DNA from: Neolewinella xylanilytica
GTDB taxonomy: Bacteria; Bacteroidota; Bacteroidia; Chitinophagales; Saprospiraceae
Direction: 5' to 3'
DNA: 64,000 nucleotides
Assembly (NCBI RefSeq): GCF_002934605.1
Contig: NZ_PTJC01000006.1
Location: 124,001-188,000 of the forward strand
Of the stretch, positions 43,904-52,000 are shown piece by piece (positions within the stretch are counted from its first letter, which is position 1; every line of letters starts with the position of its first letter). The notes under the pieces were generated by a model. It saw only the letters and a list, made by a program, of their open reading frames with translations, was not told the DNA's origin and did no database searches. Made by a program: the position numbers and the translations under genes.

Positions 43904-44404
43904 TTATTCCAGGGGGAGGACCTGCAGGGGAACGTACATCTCCTCCTGGGCGTCCGGATCGTCTGGCAGGTAGTCGGGCGCCATCCGTTCGAAGTGGGGG
44001 CGGCTGTTATCCACGTCATAGCCGGAGGTTGGTAGCCACTGTCCGAAAAGATAATTGACGGTGGTACCGATCTCGCCGGGTAAGCCTCGATGCAGGCACC
44101 TGGCGTAGAGGCCCCCGGCAAGTTCCAGCTTTTCGAGGCCGTCCGGCACGGCGGTACCTTCCACAACCGCCACGGCCGCCCATTCCGTGTATTCGGTTTC
44201 GGGGGTGAGGCGGGCCAGCGAGAGGTCGGCCGGGTAGATCCGCAGCGAATACCGCCACTCGTCGGCCCGGTTCTCGATTTCCCGTATGCGCGGGCCGAAA
44301 CCGCGCCAGAGGCCCGGGGTGCCGGCGCCGGCCAGGCTGGTCGTCTCGGAAAGCCCGATCAGCGTAATGGGAGTAAAGGAAAGTATACTTACGTTCGTAT
44401 CCAT
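43904..44404 (-). CDS. GyrI-like / AraC effector-binding domain protein inside the his operon
   Basis: 166 residues from ATG 44404. The pattern ITLIGLSETTSL at the start, a middle ELAGGLYARCLHRG followed by NYLFGQWLPTSGYDVDNSRPHFERM, and the end EEMYVPLQVL match the GyrI-like small-molecule-binding (SHS2 duplicated) domain found alone or behind AraC/MerR DNA-binding domains. There is no DNA-binding domain here. It lies 25 bases after hisD and 75 before hisC in the same direction, so it is probably co-transcribed. A link to histidine synthesis is only suggested by position. Members include gyrase inhibitors, cyclopropanoid hydrolases and passive ligand binders. Confidence 0.82.
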   Translation of the reverse strand: MDTNVSILSFTPITLIGLSETTSLAGAGTPGLWRGFGPRIREIENRADEWRYSLRIYPADLSLARLTPETEYTEWAAVAVVEGTAVPDGLEKLELAGGLYARCLHRGLPGEIGTTVNYLFGQWLPTSGYDVDNSRPHFERMAPDYLPDDPDAQEEMYVPLQVLPLE

Positions 44405-44429
44405 ACGTATTCAATTCTCTCGGCGACGA

Positions 44430-45710
44430 TTACAAATCCTGCAACCGCAAACGTACCGCGTTCCGGTGAGCTTGTAGGTGCTCGGCCTCGGCCATCAGCT
44501 CAACCGTAGGGCCGATGTTGCGGAGGCCATCGGGCGTCAGTTCCTGGAAGGTGATTTTCTTGACGAAGCTATCCAGGCTCACGCCGCTGTACTGGCGAGC
44601 GTAACCGTAGGTTGGCAGGGTGTGGTTGGTCCCACTCGCGTAATCGCCCACGCTTTCGGGGGTATGGTAACCGAGGAAGACCGAACCCGCGTTACGAACC
44701 CCCGCGGCGAACTCCCGGGCGTTCTCCATGCAGAGAATGAGGTGCTCGGGGGCGTAAGCATTGACGTATTCCACGGCATCTCCCCAGTTCGGAAAGATCA
44801 GGGCCAAGCTGTTGTCGATACTTTCGGAGGCCAGAGCCTCCCGTGGGAGTTCGGCCAGTTGGCGCATAACTTCTTCCCGGATCGCCACCGCTTTCGCTTT
44901 CGTGTCGGTAATCAGCACCACCTGGCTGTCGTGGCCGTGTTCGGCTTGGCTGAGCAGGTCGGCGGCCACGTGACTGTTCGTTGCTCCTGCGTCCGCGCAA
45001 ACCAGCACTTCGCTCGGTCCGGCCGGCATGTCGATGGACAGGCCCTCCAACGAGGCAAGTTGCTTGGCGACGGTTACATAGGCATTCCCCGGTCCGAAAA
45101 TCTTGTAAACTTTCGGTACCGTTTCCGTTCCGTAGGTCATGGCGGCAATGGCCTGAGAACCCCCAATCCGGAAGATCTTCGTTACCCCGCATAGTTCAGC
45201 CGTATAGAGGATGGCCGGGTGAATGACGCCGTTTGCATTAGGCGGCGAGCAGAGGATGATTTCCTTGCAACCCGCCAGTGCCGCCGGTACCGCCAGCATG
45301 AGCACCGTGCTAAAGAGCGGGGCGGTGCCACCGGGTATGTACAGCCCCACCCGGTCGATGCCGCGGCTCTCCCGCCAGCAACGGACCCCGGGCATGGTTT
45401 CGATCTCTTCTACTGGCACCGCTTGTTTCCGGTGAAAGGTTTCGATATTTTGCTTGGCCGTCTGGATGGCTTCCCGCAATGCGACGGGCAGGCGGGCCTT
45501 TGCCGCGGCGATCATCCGCGGCGTTACGGCGAAGTCGTCCAGCTCCACGCCGTCGAAGCGGGCGGTGTAATCGCGCAGGGCGGCGTCGCCCTCGTCCCGC
45601 ACCCGGTCCATCACCGTGCGGACGGTCTGATCCAGGTTGGTCAGGTCGTTGGCGGGGCGCTGGCACAGTGCCTTCCAGCGTTCGCGATCGGGATTCTCGT
45701 ATACCTTCAT
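44430..45710 (-). CDS. hisD: Histidinol dehydrogenase
   Basis: 426 residues from ATG 45710; a GTG directly upstream is an alternative. Hallmarks: VGLYIPGGTAPLFSTVLM, FGPGNAYVTVAKQ, SIDMPAGPSEVLV, LLSQAEHGHDSQ, NAYAPEHL and VFLGYHTPESVGDYASGTNH with the catalytic Glu and His. It oxidises histidinol in two NAD-dependent steps to histidine, zinc-dependent. The start overlaps the hisG stop codon (TGATG), indicating translational coupling. Length and sequence are normal for the family. Confidence 0.97.
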   Translation of the reverse strand: MKVYENPDRERWKALCQRPANDLTNLDQTVRTVMDRVRDEGDAALRDYTARFDGVELDDFAVTPRMIAAAKARLPVALREAIQTAKQNIETFHRKQAVPVEEIETMPGVRCWRESRGIDRVGLYIPGGTAPLFSTVLMLAVPAALAGCKEIILCSPPNANGVIHPAILYTAELCGVTKIFRIGGSQAIAAMTYGTETVPKVYKIFGPGNAYVTVAKQLASLEGLSIDMPAGPSEVLVCADAGATNSHVAADLLSQAEHGHDSQVVLITDTKAKAVAIREEVMRQLAELPREALASESIDNSLALIFPNWGDAVEYVNAYAPEHLILCMENAREFAAGVRNAGSVFLGYHTPESVGDYASGTNHTLPTYGYARQYSGVSLDSFVKKITFQELTPDGLRNIGPTVELMAEAEHLQAHRNAVRLRLQDL

Positions 45711-46573
45711 CACATGATCATTTTAGCAATCGGCACGATAAGGATGCCCTCCGCACCCGCGTCCCGTAGTCGGTCGATAATGTCCCAGAATCGATCTTCG
45801 CTAATGACGGTATGCACGCTCGACCAACCCTTTTCTGCAAGTGGCAGTACGGTAGGGGAACGCATGCCCGGTAGCATCTTCGTTACTTCCTCGATGCTGT
45901 GATTCGGGACGTTCATAAGCAGGTACTTCTGGTTGCGGGCCGCCAGGACGGACTTCACGCGAAATACCAGCTTGTCCAGGATCTCCCGGCGCGCGGCGTC
46001 GATCCGCGGACTGGCGGCAATGACCGCCTCCGACTGTAGGATCACGTCCTGCTCCTCCAGTCCGTTTTTGAACAGGGTGCTGCCGGTAGAAACCAGATCG
46101 CAGATGGCGTCGGCCAGCCCGATATTCGGGGCGATCTCCACCGAGCCGCTGATTTCGTGGATCTCGGCGTCGATGTTCTTTTCGTCGAGAAAGGCCTGCA
46201 GGCTATTCGGGTAGCTGGTGGCGATGCGACGGCCCTGCAAGTACTCCGGTCCCGTATAGTCGACCCCCCGGGGGGTGGCCAGGCTCAGGCGGCATTTGCT
46301 GAAACCGAGCTTCTGCACCACTTCTGCTTCCTTCCGCTTCTCGATCAGGGTGTTTTCGCCGATGATGCCGATGTCGGCCACCCCGTCCTGGATGTACTGC
46401 GGGATATCGCTGTTGCGCAGGTAAAGGACCTCGGCGTTGAAGTTGCGAGCGGGTGCCTTTAGCTGGTCGCGTCCGTTGTCGATCTTGATGCCGCATTCCT
46501 TTAGGAGGTCGATCGATTCGTCGAGCAGGCGGCCTGATTTCTGAACGGCAATCCGTAGTGGGGGTGTCTTCAT
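45710..46573 (-). CDS. hisG: ATP phosphoribosyltransferase, long form
   Basis: 287 residues. Start PLRIAVQKSGRLLDESIDLL, substrate part VADIGIIGENTLIEKR and PNIGLADAICDLVSTGSTL, and the C-terminal ACT-like regulatory domain (KYLLMNVPNHSIEEVTKMLPG to the end) identify the homohexameric HisG-long enzyme, feedback-inhibited by histidine through that domain. It catalyses the first step of histidine synthesis. First structural gene of the operon; its ATG is 23 bases after the leader terminator stem. hisH, hisA, hisF, hisI and hisE are not in the window. Confidence 0.97.
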   Translation of the reverse strand: MKTPPLRIAVQKSGRLLDESIDLLKECGIKIDNGRDQLKAPARNFNAEVLYLRNSDIPQYIQDGVADIGIIGENTLIEKRKEAEVVQKLGFSKCRLSLATPRGVDYTGPEYLQGRRIATSYPNSLQAFLDEKNIDAEIHEISGSVEIAPNIGLADAICDLVSTGSTLFKNGLEEQDVILQSEAVIAASPRIDAARREILDKLVFRVKSVLAARNQKYLLMNVPNHSIEEVTKMLPGMRSPTVLPLAEKGWSSVHTVISEDRFWDIIDRLRDAGAEGILIVPIAKMIM

Positions 46574-46582
46574 GATGGGAAA

Positions 46583-46628
46583 GCGATAAAACGCAAAGAG
46601 GCCCGCCGGTTATTTCCGGCGGACCTCT
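46583..46628 (-). terminator. his attenuator terminator
   Basis: On the minus strand AGAGG-U-CCGCCGG pairs with CCGGCGG-G-CCUCU (13 bp including one U-G, loop AAATAA; plus-strand 46597-46628), followed by the T-rich run TTTGCGTTTT. It lies between the His-rich leader peptide and hisG, where an attenuator terminator is expected. A shorter hairpin CTCGCC..GGCGAG (46675-46691) over the end of the leader frame would be the pause/competitor stem. An antiterminator pairing was not proven by folding. Confidence 0.82.
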
Positions 46629-46668
46629 GAGCAATAGGTTTGTTGATGGTAAAGTTTAGCGTACCGGC

Positions 46669-46728
46669 CTACCGCTCGCCGACGGGGCGAGAAAAGACGA
46701 TATGATGATGGTGAACGCTAAGAATCAT
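46669..46728 (-). CDS. hisL: his operon leader peptide with four consecutive His codons
   Basis: A 19-residue frame reads MILSVHHHHIVFSRPVGER and stops with TAG. The four histidines (codons CAC CAT CAT CAT) are in the position expected for ribosome stalling when charged tRNA-His is scarce, as in the known E. coli/Salmonella hisL. The downstream terminator before hisG and the hairpin over the end of the frame complete the classical arrangement. The start codon lies one base after the discriminator base of the tRNA-Phe gene, so there is no room for a ribosome-binding site; translation would have to begin on a processed, almost leaderless RNA or within the joint transcript. Too short for ordinary gene finding. 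Confidence 0.85.
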   Translation of the reverse strand: MILSVHHHHIVFSRPVGER

Positions 46729-46729
46729 G

Positions 46730-46802
46730 TGGTGTGGGGCGGAATCGAACCGCCGACACATGGATTTTCAGTCCATTGCTCTACCAACTGAGCTACCGCA
46801 CC
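46730..46802 (-). tRNA. tRNA-Phe (anticodon GAA)
   Basis: The minus strand folds as a cloverleaf: acceptor GGTGCGG, T8-A9, D-stem GCTC..GAGC, anticodon stem ATGGA with loop CTGAAAA (GAA), T-stem GGCGG with TTCGATT, acceptor 3' strand CCACACC and discriminator A. CCA is not encoded. One acceptor pair (5-68) is C opposite A. A TTG-N21-TACCTTTG promoter lies about 40 bases upstream, and hisL begins directly behind. Confidence 0.93.
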
Positions 46803-46840
46803 ATTTGCCGTTTGCCGGGCGTTCCCGGTTTAAGCGGATG

Positions 46841-46872
46841 CAAAGGTAGGTATAAACGAACTAACCTTGCAA
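46841..46872 (-). promoter_or_regulatory. Promoter of the tRNA-Phe / his operon transcript
   Basis: On the minus strand TTG (46870-46872), a 21-base spacer and TACCTTTG (46841-46848). The tRNA 5' end is 38 bases downstream of the box. No second promoter was found between the tRNA and hisG, because hisL begins one base after the tRNA. Confidence 0.75.
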
Positions 46873-46896
46873 GCGACAAAGGGAAAAACTTCCCTT

Positions 46897-47469
46897 CTAA
46901 GCTTCCACGCGCCTGTCCACCCGCACCCCCGCCGCGCGGCAGGCCTGTTCCAGGTGGCGCCAGTCGTGGTACACCATCATGCGCAATACATCGCCCAGCC
47001 GCATTTTGATCAACGAGGTGAGCGCGGTCTTGATCCGTATCCGGTTTAGGTCGGCGGTGCGGGCCTTACGGAGTATTCGTTCCTGTAGCTCCGCCTGCCG
47101 TAGCCAGTTGTCCAGAACGGCGTGGTCCAGATCGCGGTGTACGGGATTGAGGCGCTTGAGCGTGGGAATCTTGCGCGTTTTCGGACCGGGTTTGACCGAC
47201 CCCACAAAGAAATTACCGATGCGGGAGCTGGCAAAGGTGGGGGCGGGGGAGGTGCCGTGCCGGTCGAGGGCTACGGCCAGCCGGTCCAGGTAGTCGGCGT
47301 TCCAGATGTTGACGTGCTCGACGGCTTCCAGGGCGCACCAGGCCTCCGGTGCCGGACGCTTGCGCAGTGCGGTATCGGAGAGCTCCCGCAGCGCATAGGC
47401 GAGGGTGATGTTCTGGCGGAGCCGCTGTTCCAGTCGGTCCAGGAGTTCGGTGGCTGATCTTGCTTTCAT
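46897..47469 (-). CDS. DinB-superfamily protein
   Basis: 190 residues. The four-helix DinB/YfiT pattern is visible: RLRQNITLAYALRELSDTAL, then EAWCALEAVEHVNIWNADYL with the first metal His, and a second helix MMVYHDWRHLEQACRAAGV with two further His residues (HDWRH). Relatives are metal-binding, thiol-dependent transferases or of unknown function; a damage-inducible role is only implied by the name. A TAATTTTG box ends 5 bases before the ATG, suggesting a leaderless transcript. It reads toward the tRNA-Phe promoter. Confidence 0.8.
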   Translation of the reverse strand: MKARSATELLDRLEQRLRQNITLAYALRELSDTALRKRPAPEAWCALEAVEHVNIWNADYLDRLAVALDRHGTSPAPTFASSRIGNFFVGSVKPGPKTRKIPTLKRLNPVHRDLDHAVLDNWLRQAELQERILRKARTADLNRIRIKTALTSLIKMRLGDVLRMMVYHDWRHLEQACRAAGVRVDRRVEA

Positions 47470-47474
47470 GCTTA

Positions 47475-47482
47475 CAAAATTA
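47475..47482 (-). promoter_or_regulatory. Putative -7 box directly before the DinB-like gene
   Basis: TAATTTTG on the minus strand fits TAnnTTTG and lies 5 bases before the start codon. No -33 element was recognised at the right distance. Confidence 0.4.
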
Positions 47483-47521
47483 GGAGGTGCATGCCACGCC
47501 GATCTTGATCGAACGCAAGAT

Positions 47522-48064
47522 TTACCCGGCGTCCTTTTTAATGCGCGACAGGGTTTCCGGCGTCATGCGCAGGTAGTTGGCGATGTACTTCGCCGGTACT
47601 TCCTGGAAAAGTCGGGGACTACGGGCCAGCACGCGCTGGTAGCGCTCTTCCGGGCCAGGGGTCAGCAGGTCGATCTCCCGTTCCAGCAGGCCCTGGATGA
47701 GCCACTCCATCGACCGTTCCCACGCCAGCCGTCGTTCCGGGTCGGCCTGCATGAAGGCGCGATAATCGCTGTAGCTCGCGATCCGCAGTTCACTCTTCCG
47801 CAATGCCTTAATGCCGAAAGTGGAGGCACCCCCGCCAAGGTGGGTATCAATGGCTGCCACGATATCACCCGTGTAGCCGAAGCGCATACACTGTTCCTCC
47901 CCGCCGATGATCGCCGTCGCGACCAGGGTGCCGCTTTCCACGTAGTAGAGGTCCCGGTCGTGGTGGCCGTGGAGCATCAGGTATTCCCCGCGCTTCAGGG
48001 TACGGCGGCGGGTCCAGAGGCCGGCTTTATCCAGCGCGCGGTATACCGACGTAATCTCCTCCAT
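47522..48064 (-). CDS. Crp/Fnr-family regulator
   Basis: 180 residues. The N-terminal cyclic-nucleotide-binding fold reads TLKRGEYLMLHGHHDRDLYYVESGTLVATAI with GDIVAAIDTHLGGGASTFGIKAL in the middle. A dimerisation helix follows, then a short winged-helix ending with QEVPAKYIANYLRMTPETLSRIKK as recognition helix. This subgroup in Bacteroidota often lacks bound cAMP and responds to unknown signals. It begins 3 bases after the ThuA gene stop, so the three genes (PVC-type haem protein, ThuA, Crp) form an operon and it may regulate it. Confidence 0.88.
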   Translation of the reverse strand: MEEITSVYRALDKAGLWTRRRTLKRGEYLMLHGHHDRDLYYVESGTLVATAIIGGEEQCMRFGYTGDIVAAIDTHLGGGASTFGIKALRKSELRIASYSDYRAFMQADPERRLAWERSMEWLIQGLLEREIDLLTPGPEERYQRVLARSPRLFQEVPAKYIANYLRMTPETLSRIKKDAG

Positions 48065-48067
48065 CGA

Positions 48068-49057
48068 CTAGCGGCTGGCGGGGCGGACGCCCGGTTTGTA
48101 CAGCTCCCCGAAACCGGAATTATTCGGCGCGTAGGGTGTGGCAAAGTCCGCCTTCACGCCCCCCGCCGGTATATCGCCTTCCCGCCCCAGGGCCCAGTAA
48201 ATGCCGTTTAGGGCCAGCTTGCGCATGCTTTCCTCCTTAAAATCGAAGGGATGGCCGAGGGTAGTGAAGAAGACCCGAGCCGGTTGGCCGCTTGCCCCGG
48301 TGTAGGTTTTGGTCCACGCCACCGGATTGTCGAGCGGGAATTCGTCCAGCCGGCCGGCCTCCTCGTGGTTTGAGCGGAGGCTGTGCCCCATGAGCAGCGG
48401 CTCGCTGTCGCCGGCCAGTTGCCAGTCGCCGCCGTCCACGTGGTACAGCCAGGAGTAGGCCTCGAAGGGCTCCACGCCATTGAGGATGGGATTATCCGCT
48501 TGATCGTCCACCAAGGTCACCTCCGTCAGCCGCCCGTGCCCGTCCTCGAAGTGGCCGTGGTGGGTGATCCACTGCTGCCCGAATACCCGGGTGGGCCATT
48601 CATCGTTGAGGTGCATCAGGGCGCTATCCTCTTCCTCGGTGTAGCGGAAAGCGTGGGTGCTCGTCCGGAAACCCACCAATGGGCGGCCGCTTTCGGCGTA
48701 GTCGGTGATCTTGGCGGCCATCTCCGCGGGCAGCTGCCGGAAGCGGGTGAAGAGCACCAGCAGGTCGGCGTCCGCCAGTTCGTCCAGCTTACTGATGTGG
48801 TACACGTTGTTCGGGTCGATGACGCCGCTGCTGTCCAGGCTGTAGCCGACCACCGTTTCCGCGCCCAGTTCCCGCTCCAGGATGGCCGCCAGCATCGGCA
48901 TGGATTCCTCGGAGCGGTATTCCTCGTCGCCCGTTACGAAGACGATCTTCGGGGCGTCCTCCGCTGCGTCCGGGCTTTCTTTTTGCGCCGGAGCGCAGGA
49001 GAAAAAGCAACAGATAAATAGGATGCCAATCTGGTAGCTACACTTCATGCCTGTCAT
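48068..49057 (-). CDS. ThuA-domain lipoprotein
   Basis: 329 residues. A lipobox-like N-terminus (GILFICCFFSCAPAQ) suggests a lipoprotein. The body is the ThuA (glutamine amidotransferase-like) fold: PKIVFVTGDEEYRSEESMPMLAAILERELG, LFTRFRQLPAEMAAKITDYAESGRPLVGFRTSTHAF, then WITHHGHFEDGHGRLTEV and VFFTTLGHPFDFKEESMRKLALNGIYWALG. ThuA proteins take part in trehalose and other sugar use; keto-sugar oxidoreduction with a partner haem protein is inferred. It starts 2 bases after the PVC-type gene stop and precedes the Crp gene by 3 bases. Confidence 0.88.
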   Translation of the reverse strand: MTGMKCSYQIGILFICCFFSCAPAQKESPDAAEDAPKIVFVTGDEEYRSEESMPMLAAILERELGAETVVGYSLDSSGVIDPNNVYHISKLDELADADLLVLFTRFRQLPAEMAAKITDYAESGRPLVGFRTSTHAFRYTEEEDSALMHLNDEWPTRVFGQQWITHHGHFEDGHGRLTEVTLVDDQADNPILNGVEPFEAYSWLYHVDGGDWQLAGDSEPLLMGHSLRSNHEEAGRLDEFPLDNPVAWTKTYTGASGQPARVFFTTLGHPFDFKEESMRKLALNGIYWALGREGDIPAGGVKADFATPYAPNNSGFGELYKPGVRPASR

Positions 49058-49058
49058 T

Positions 49059-52000
49059 TCACTTCTTTACTTCTTCCGGGAAGGGGTGCTCTTCCAGTAA
49101 TTCTTCGGCCCGGTACATGCCCTTGCGCTCCGCCGTCACCGCGCGGACCTGGTCTACCTCCTCGGGCGTGACCATCGAGGCCTCGTTGCCGAAGGCGTTG
49201 CGGACGTAGGTCAGCACCGCGGCCATTTCCTCGTTGCTCATCAGGCCGCCGTACGCCGTCATGGGCACCTGGCCATCGTAGGGCTTACCGTTCACCTCCA
49301 GCGGACCGTACAGCCCGTGCATCACCAGTTTGATCAGGCGCTGCTTGTCGCCCGTCACCCAAGGCGAGCCGGCTAATGGCGGGTAACCGGTGGCGTCCAG
49401 GCCGCGCCCGTCGGCCTGGTGGCAGGTTTCGCAGTACGCCTCCCGCGCGAAGATCTCCTCCCCGAGGGCGTAGGCGCGGGCCAGCGGACTATCCGGTTCG
49501 TCGGTCACCGCGGCGGCGGGGGGCTCGTAGGCCTGTCCCCGCATATGGGCGCGGGCGTTCAGCAGTACCTCCCGGTCGAAATCGACCAGGTCGGAGCTTT
49601 CCGCGGCGGCCAGGATCCCTTCGCCCCGTTCGGCGGGTAACCAGCTGGCGGCCACGATCGCTTCCATGCGGACCCGCGGATGCTCGTCCTGGGCGAAAGC
49701 GGTCAGCCGCTCCGCTTCGTCGTCGAGTTGGTAGCCGAGGTAGCGCACTACCCGCGCCGCCGCGGCGCGCAGGCGGTAGTCATCGGCCCGGCTGGCGGCG
49801 TTCAGGATATCCAGGTCGATCCGGTTGGCTCCCCAGGTTACGTAGAGGGCCTCCCGCAGGTACGTCTCGTACGAATTGGCTGTACTGTCCTGGTTAGCTA
49901 TCCACCTGCGCACCGCCGCCATGACCTCGTCCGTATCCCGGTTGCGGAGTACCCGCCGACTCCGGTAGCGCGTGCGGTATTCGGGAAGTTGCAGGTTGTC
50001 GAGGAGGGTTTCGATGGGGGCATCGGCAACTTCGGGCACCGGCACGAGCGGCCGTTCCGGGTAGGTGATGCGGTAGATGCGACCGTGGACGTGGTCGCGC
50101 AGGGGGTCGCGGGCGTTGTGCTGCATGTGGCCGACGAGGACGTTGTGCCAGTCCACCAGGTAGAGGCTGCCGTCGGGCGCGAACTCCATGTCGACGGGCC
50201 GGAAATTCGGGTCGGTGCTGGTGACCAGGTCCTGCCGCCAGCGGCTGTCGAAGCCGGTGCCCTTATCGAACAGCCGGTGCTGCTTGGTGCCCAGGAAGCC
50301 GATGGTATTGTTGATGAGGAGATCGCCCTGCATCTCGTCGGGGAAGTGGCGGCTGGAAACGATCTCCAGGCCGGAGGTGGGGCGGACGCGGTGGGCTTCC
50401 TCGATGAGGTCGTCGGCCATCGGGGCCTGCACGCCATAGACCGGTTGGATGGTGGAGGGCAGCATCCAGCGTACCTGGGTGCCGCTGGTGTGGGCGAAAA
50501 TGGGCTGGCCCCAGGCGTCGAAGATGATGCCCCAGGGGTTCGGGATCGGGATCTGGGCGGTGCGCTCCAGGTGGCCACGGGCGGGGTTGTAGCGGTAAAA
50601 GCCGCCGTTGGTGCCGCGCACGGGGCCGTAGGGGGTTTCGACGTTGGTGTGCAGGAAGATGCCCTCGCCCATGTAGATGCCGCCGCCGGGGTCGGCCTCG
50701 TAGGCGCTGATGTTGTGGTGGGTATCGTGGTCGTCGAAGCCGCTGAGGACGATCTCGCGGCGGTCGGCCCGGTCGTCGCCGTCGGTATCCTCCAGGAACA
50801 TCAGGTTAGTACCCTGGGAGACGTACACCCCGCCGTTGGCGAATTCGAAGCCGACGGGCAGGTGGAGGCTGTCGGCCCAGACCTTCAGTTCGTCCGCTTT
50901 GCCGTCATCGTCGGTATCCTCCAGGATGATCAGTTTATCGTTGGGCAGCTCGTCGCCGGGTTTATAGTGCGGGTAGCTGGGCATGAGGCTGACCCAGAGG
51001 CGGCCGCGGTCGTCCCAGTTCATCTGGCAGGGGTTAGCCAGTTCGGGGAACTCCCGTTCGGAGGCGAACAGCTCTATTTTGAAACCGGGGGCGACGGTAA
51101 AGGTGGCCAGGGCCTCCTCGCCGTAGCGATACTCGACGGAGTCGGCCGGTTCGACCGCATAGTTGGTCTGTACCGCGGGCAGGGGGCGGGTGCGGGCGTC
51201 GGCGGCGGCCAGGTCGTAAGTGTCGCCGTCCAGATAAGCGAAGATGGCGGTATCGCGGTTGGCGGTCATTTGCCGCACCTTCTCCTTTTCGTAGGGATAA
51301 TTGTCCGGTCCGTAGGGGTCGTAGCGGCGGCCGTAGGCATGCACGCCATTGGGCATCTTGAAGTCGAGCAGCCAGAAGCGGTTCTTTTCGTTGACGCGGG
51401 CGAGCAGTTCCGGATCGTCGGTTGTCGGGCTGCTGCCGAAGAGTTTCTCGGTGAGATGGTTAGCCAAGCGGCGGTAGCCTGCGTCGGTGAGCGAGATGCC
51501 GTCCGAGGTCAGGCGCTCGTCCGCGTCCCTCCACTCCAGCGAGGGGCCGTACAGGTCGACGAAGGGAACGCCGTTGTCCTCGGCGATGTCGGCCATGATG
51601 CCGGCGTAGCGTTCCAGCCGCTCGTTTTCCGCGTGGCCGTCGGGTAGTCCCAGTTCGGAGGCATCTTCGTAGGCCAGGGGGCCGACCAGTACCAGGCGGG
51701 GCGGGCTTTCCTCGTTGTAGAGCTGTTGCTGCGAGTGCCGTAGAAAGCTGTCCAGTTCCAGCGCGAAGTTGGTTTCTCCTGCCCGGCCCGCGTAGCTTTC
51801 GTTGAGGCCGAAGAAGGCGATTACCACGTCGGCGTCGAGGGTGTCGAGCCACTCGTCTTCGGTGGGAAAGAAGCCCTGGCTGCCCGTCGGGCGATTGACG
51901 TCGGGGTTGAAGGCCTCGGCGCCGGGAAAGGCCCAGGGATCGGCCCGGCTGGCGTGGGGCCGGAAGCCGGGAGTGTTCCCGGGGTCGCACATATTCCGGA

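Noticed and set aside
46583-46728. T-box riboswitch in front of hisG
   Set aside because: No T-box AGGGUGGNACCGCG-like sequence or specifier stem was seen; the His-rich peptide explains regulation better.
49680-51647. Long plus-strand reading frame of 655 codons
   Set aside because: It is antisense to the PVC-type haem protein, which has clear domain motifs; its Val/Gly/Ala-rich composition is typical of shadow frames in GC-rich DNA.
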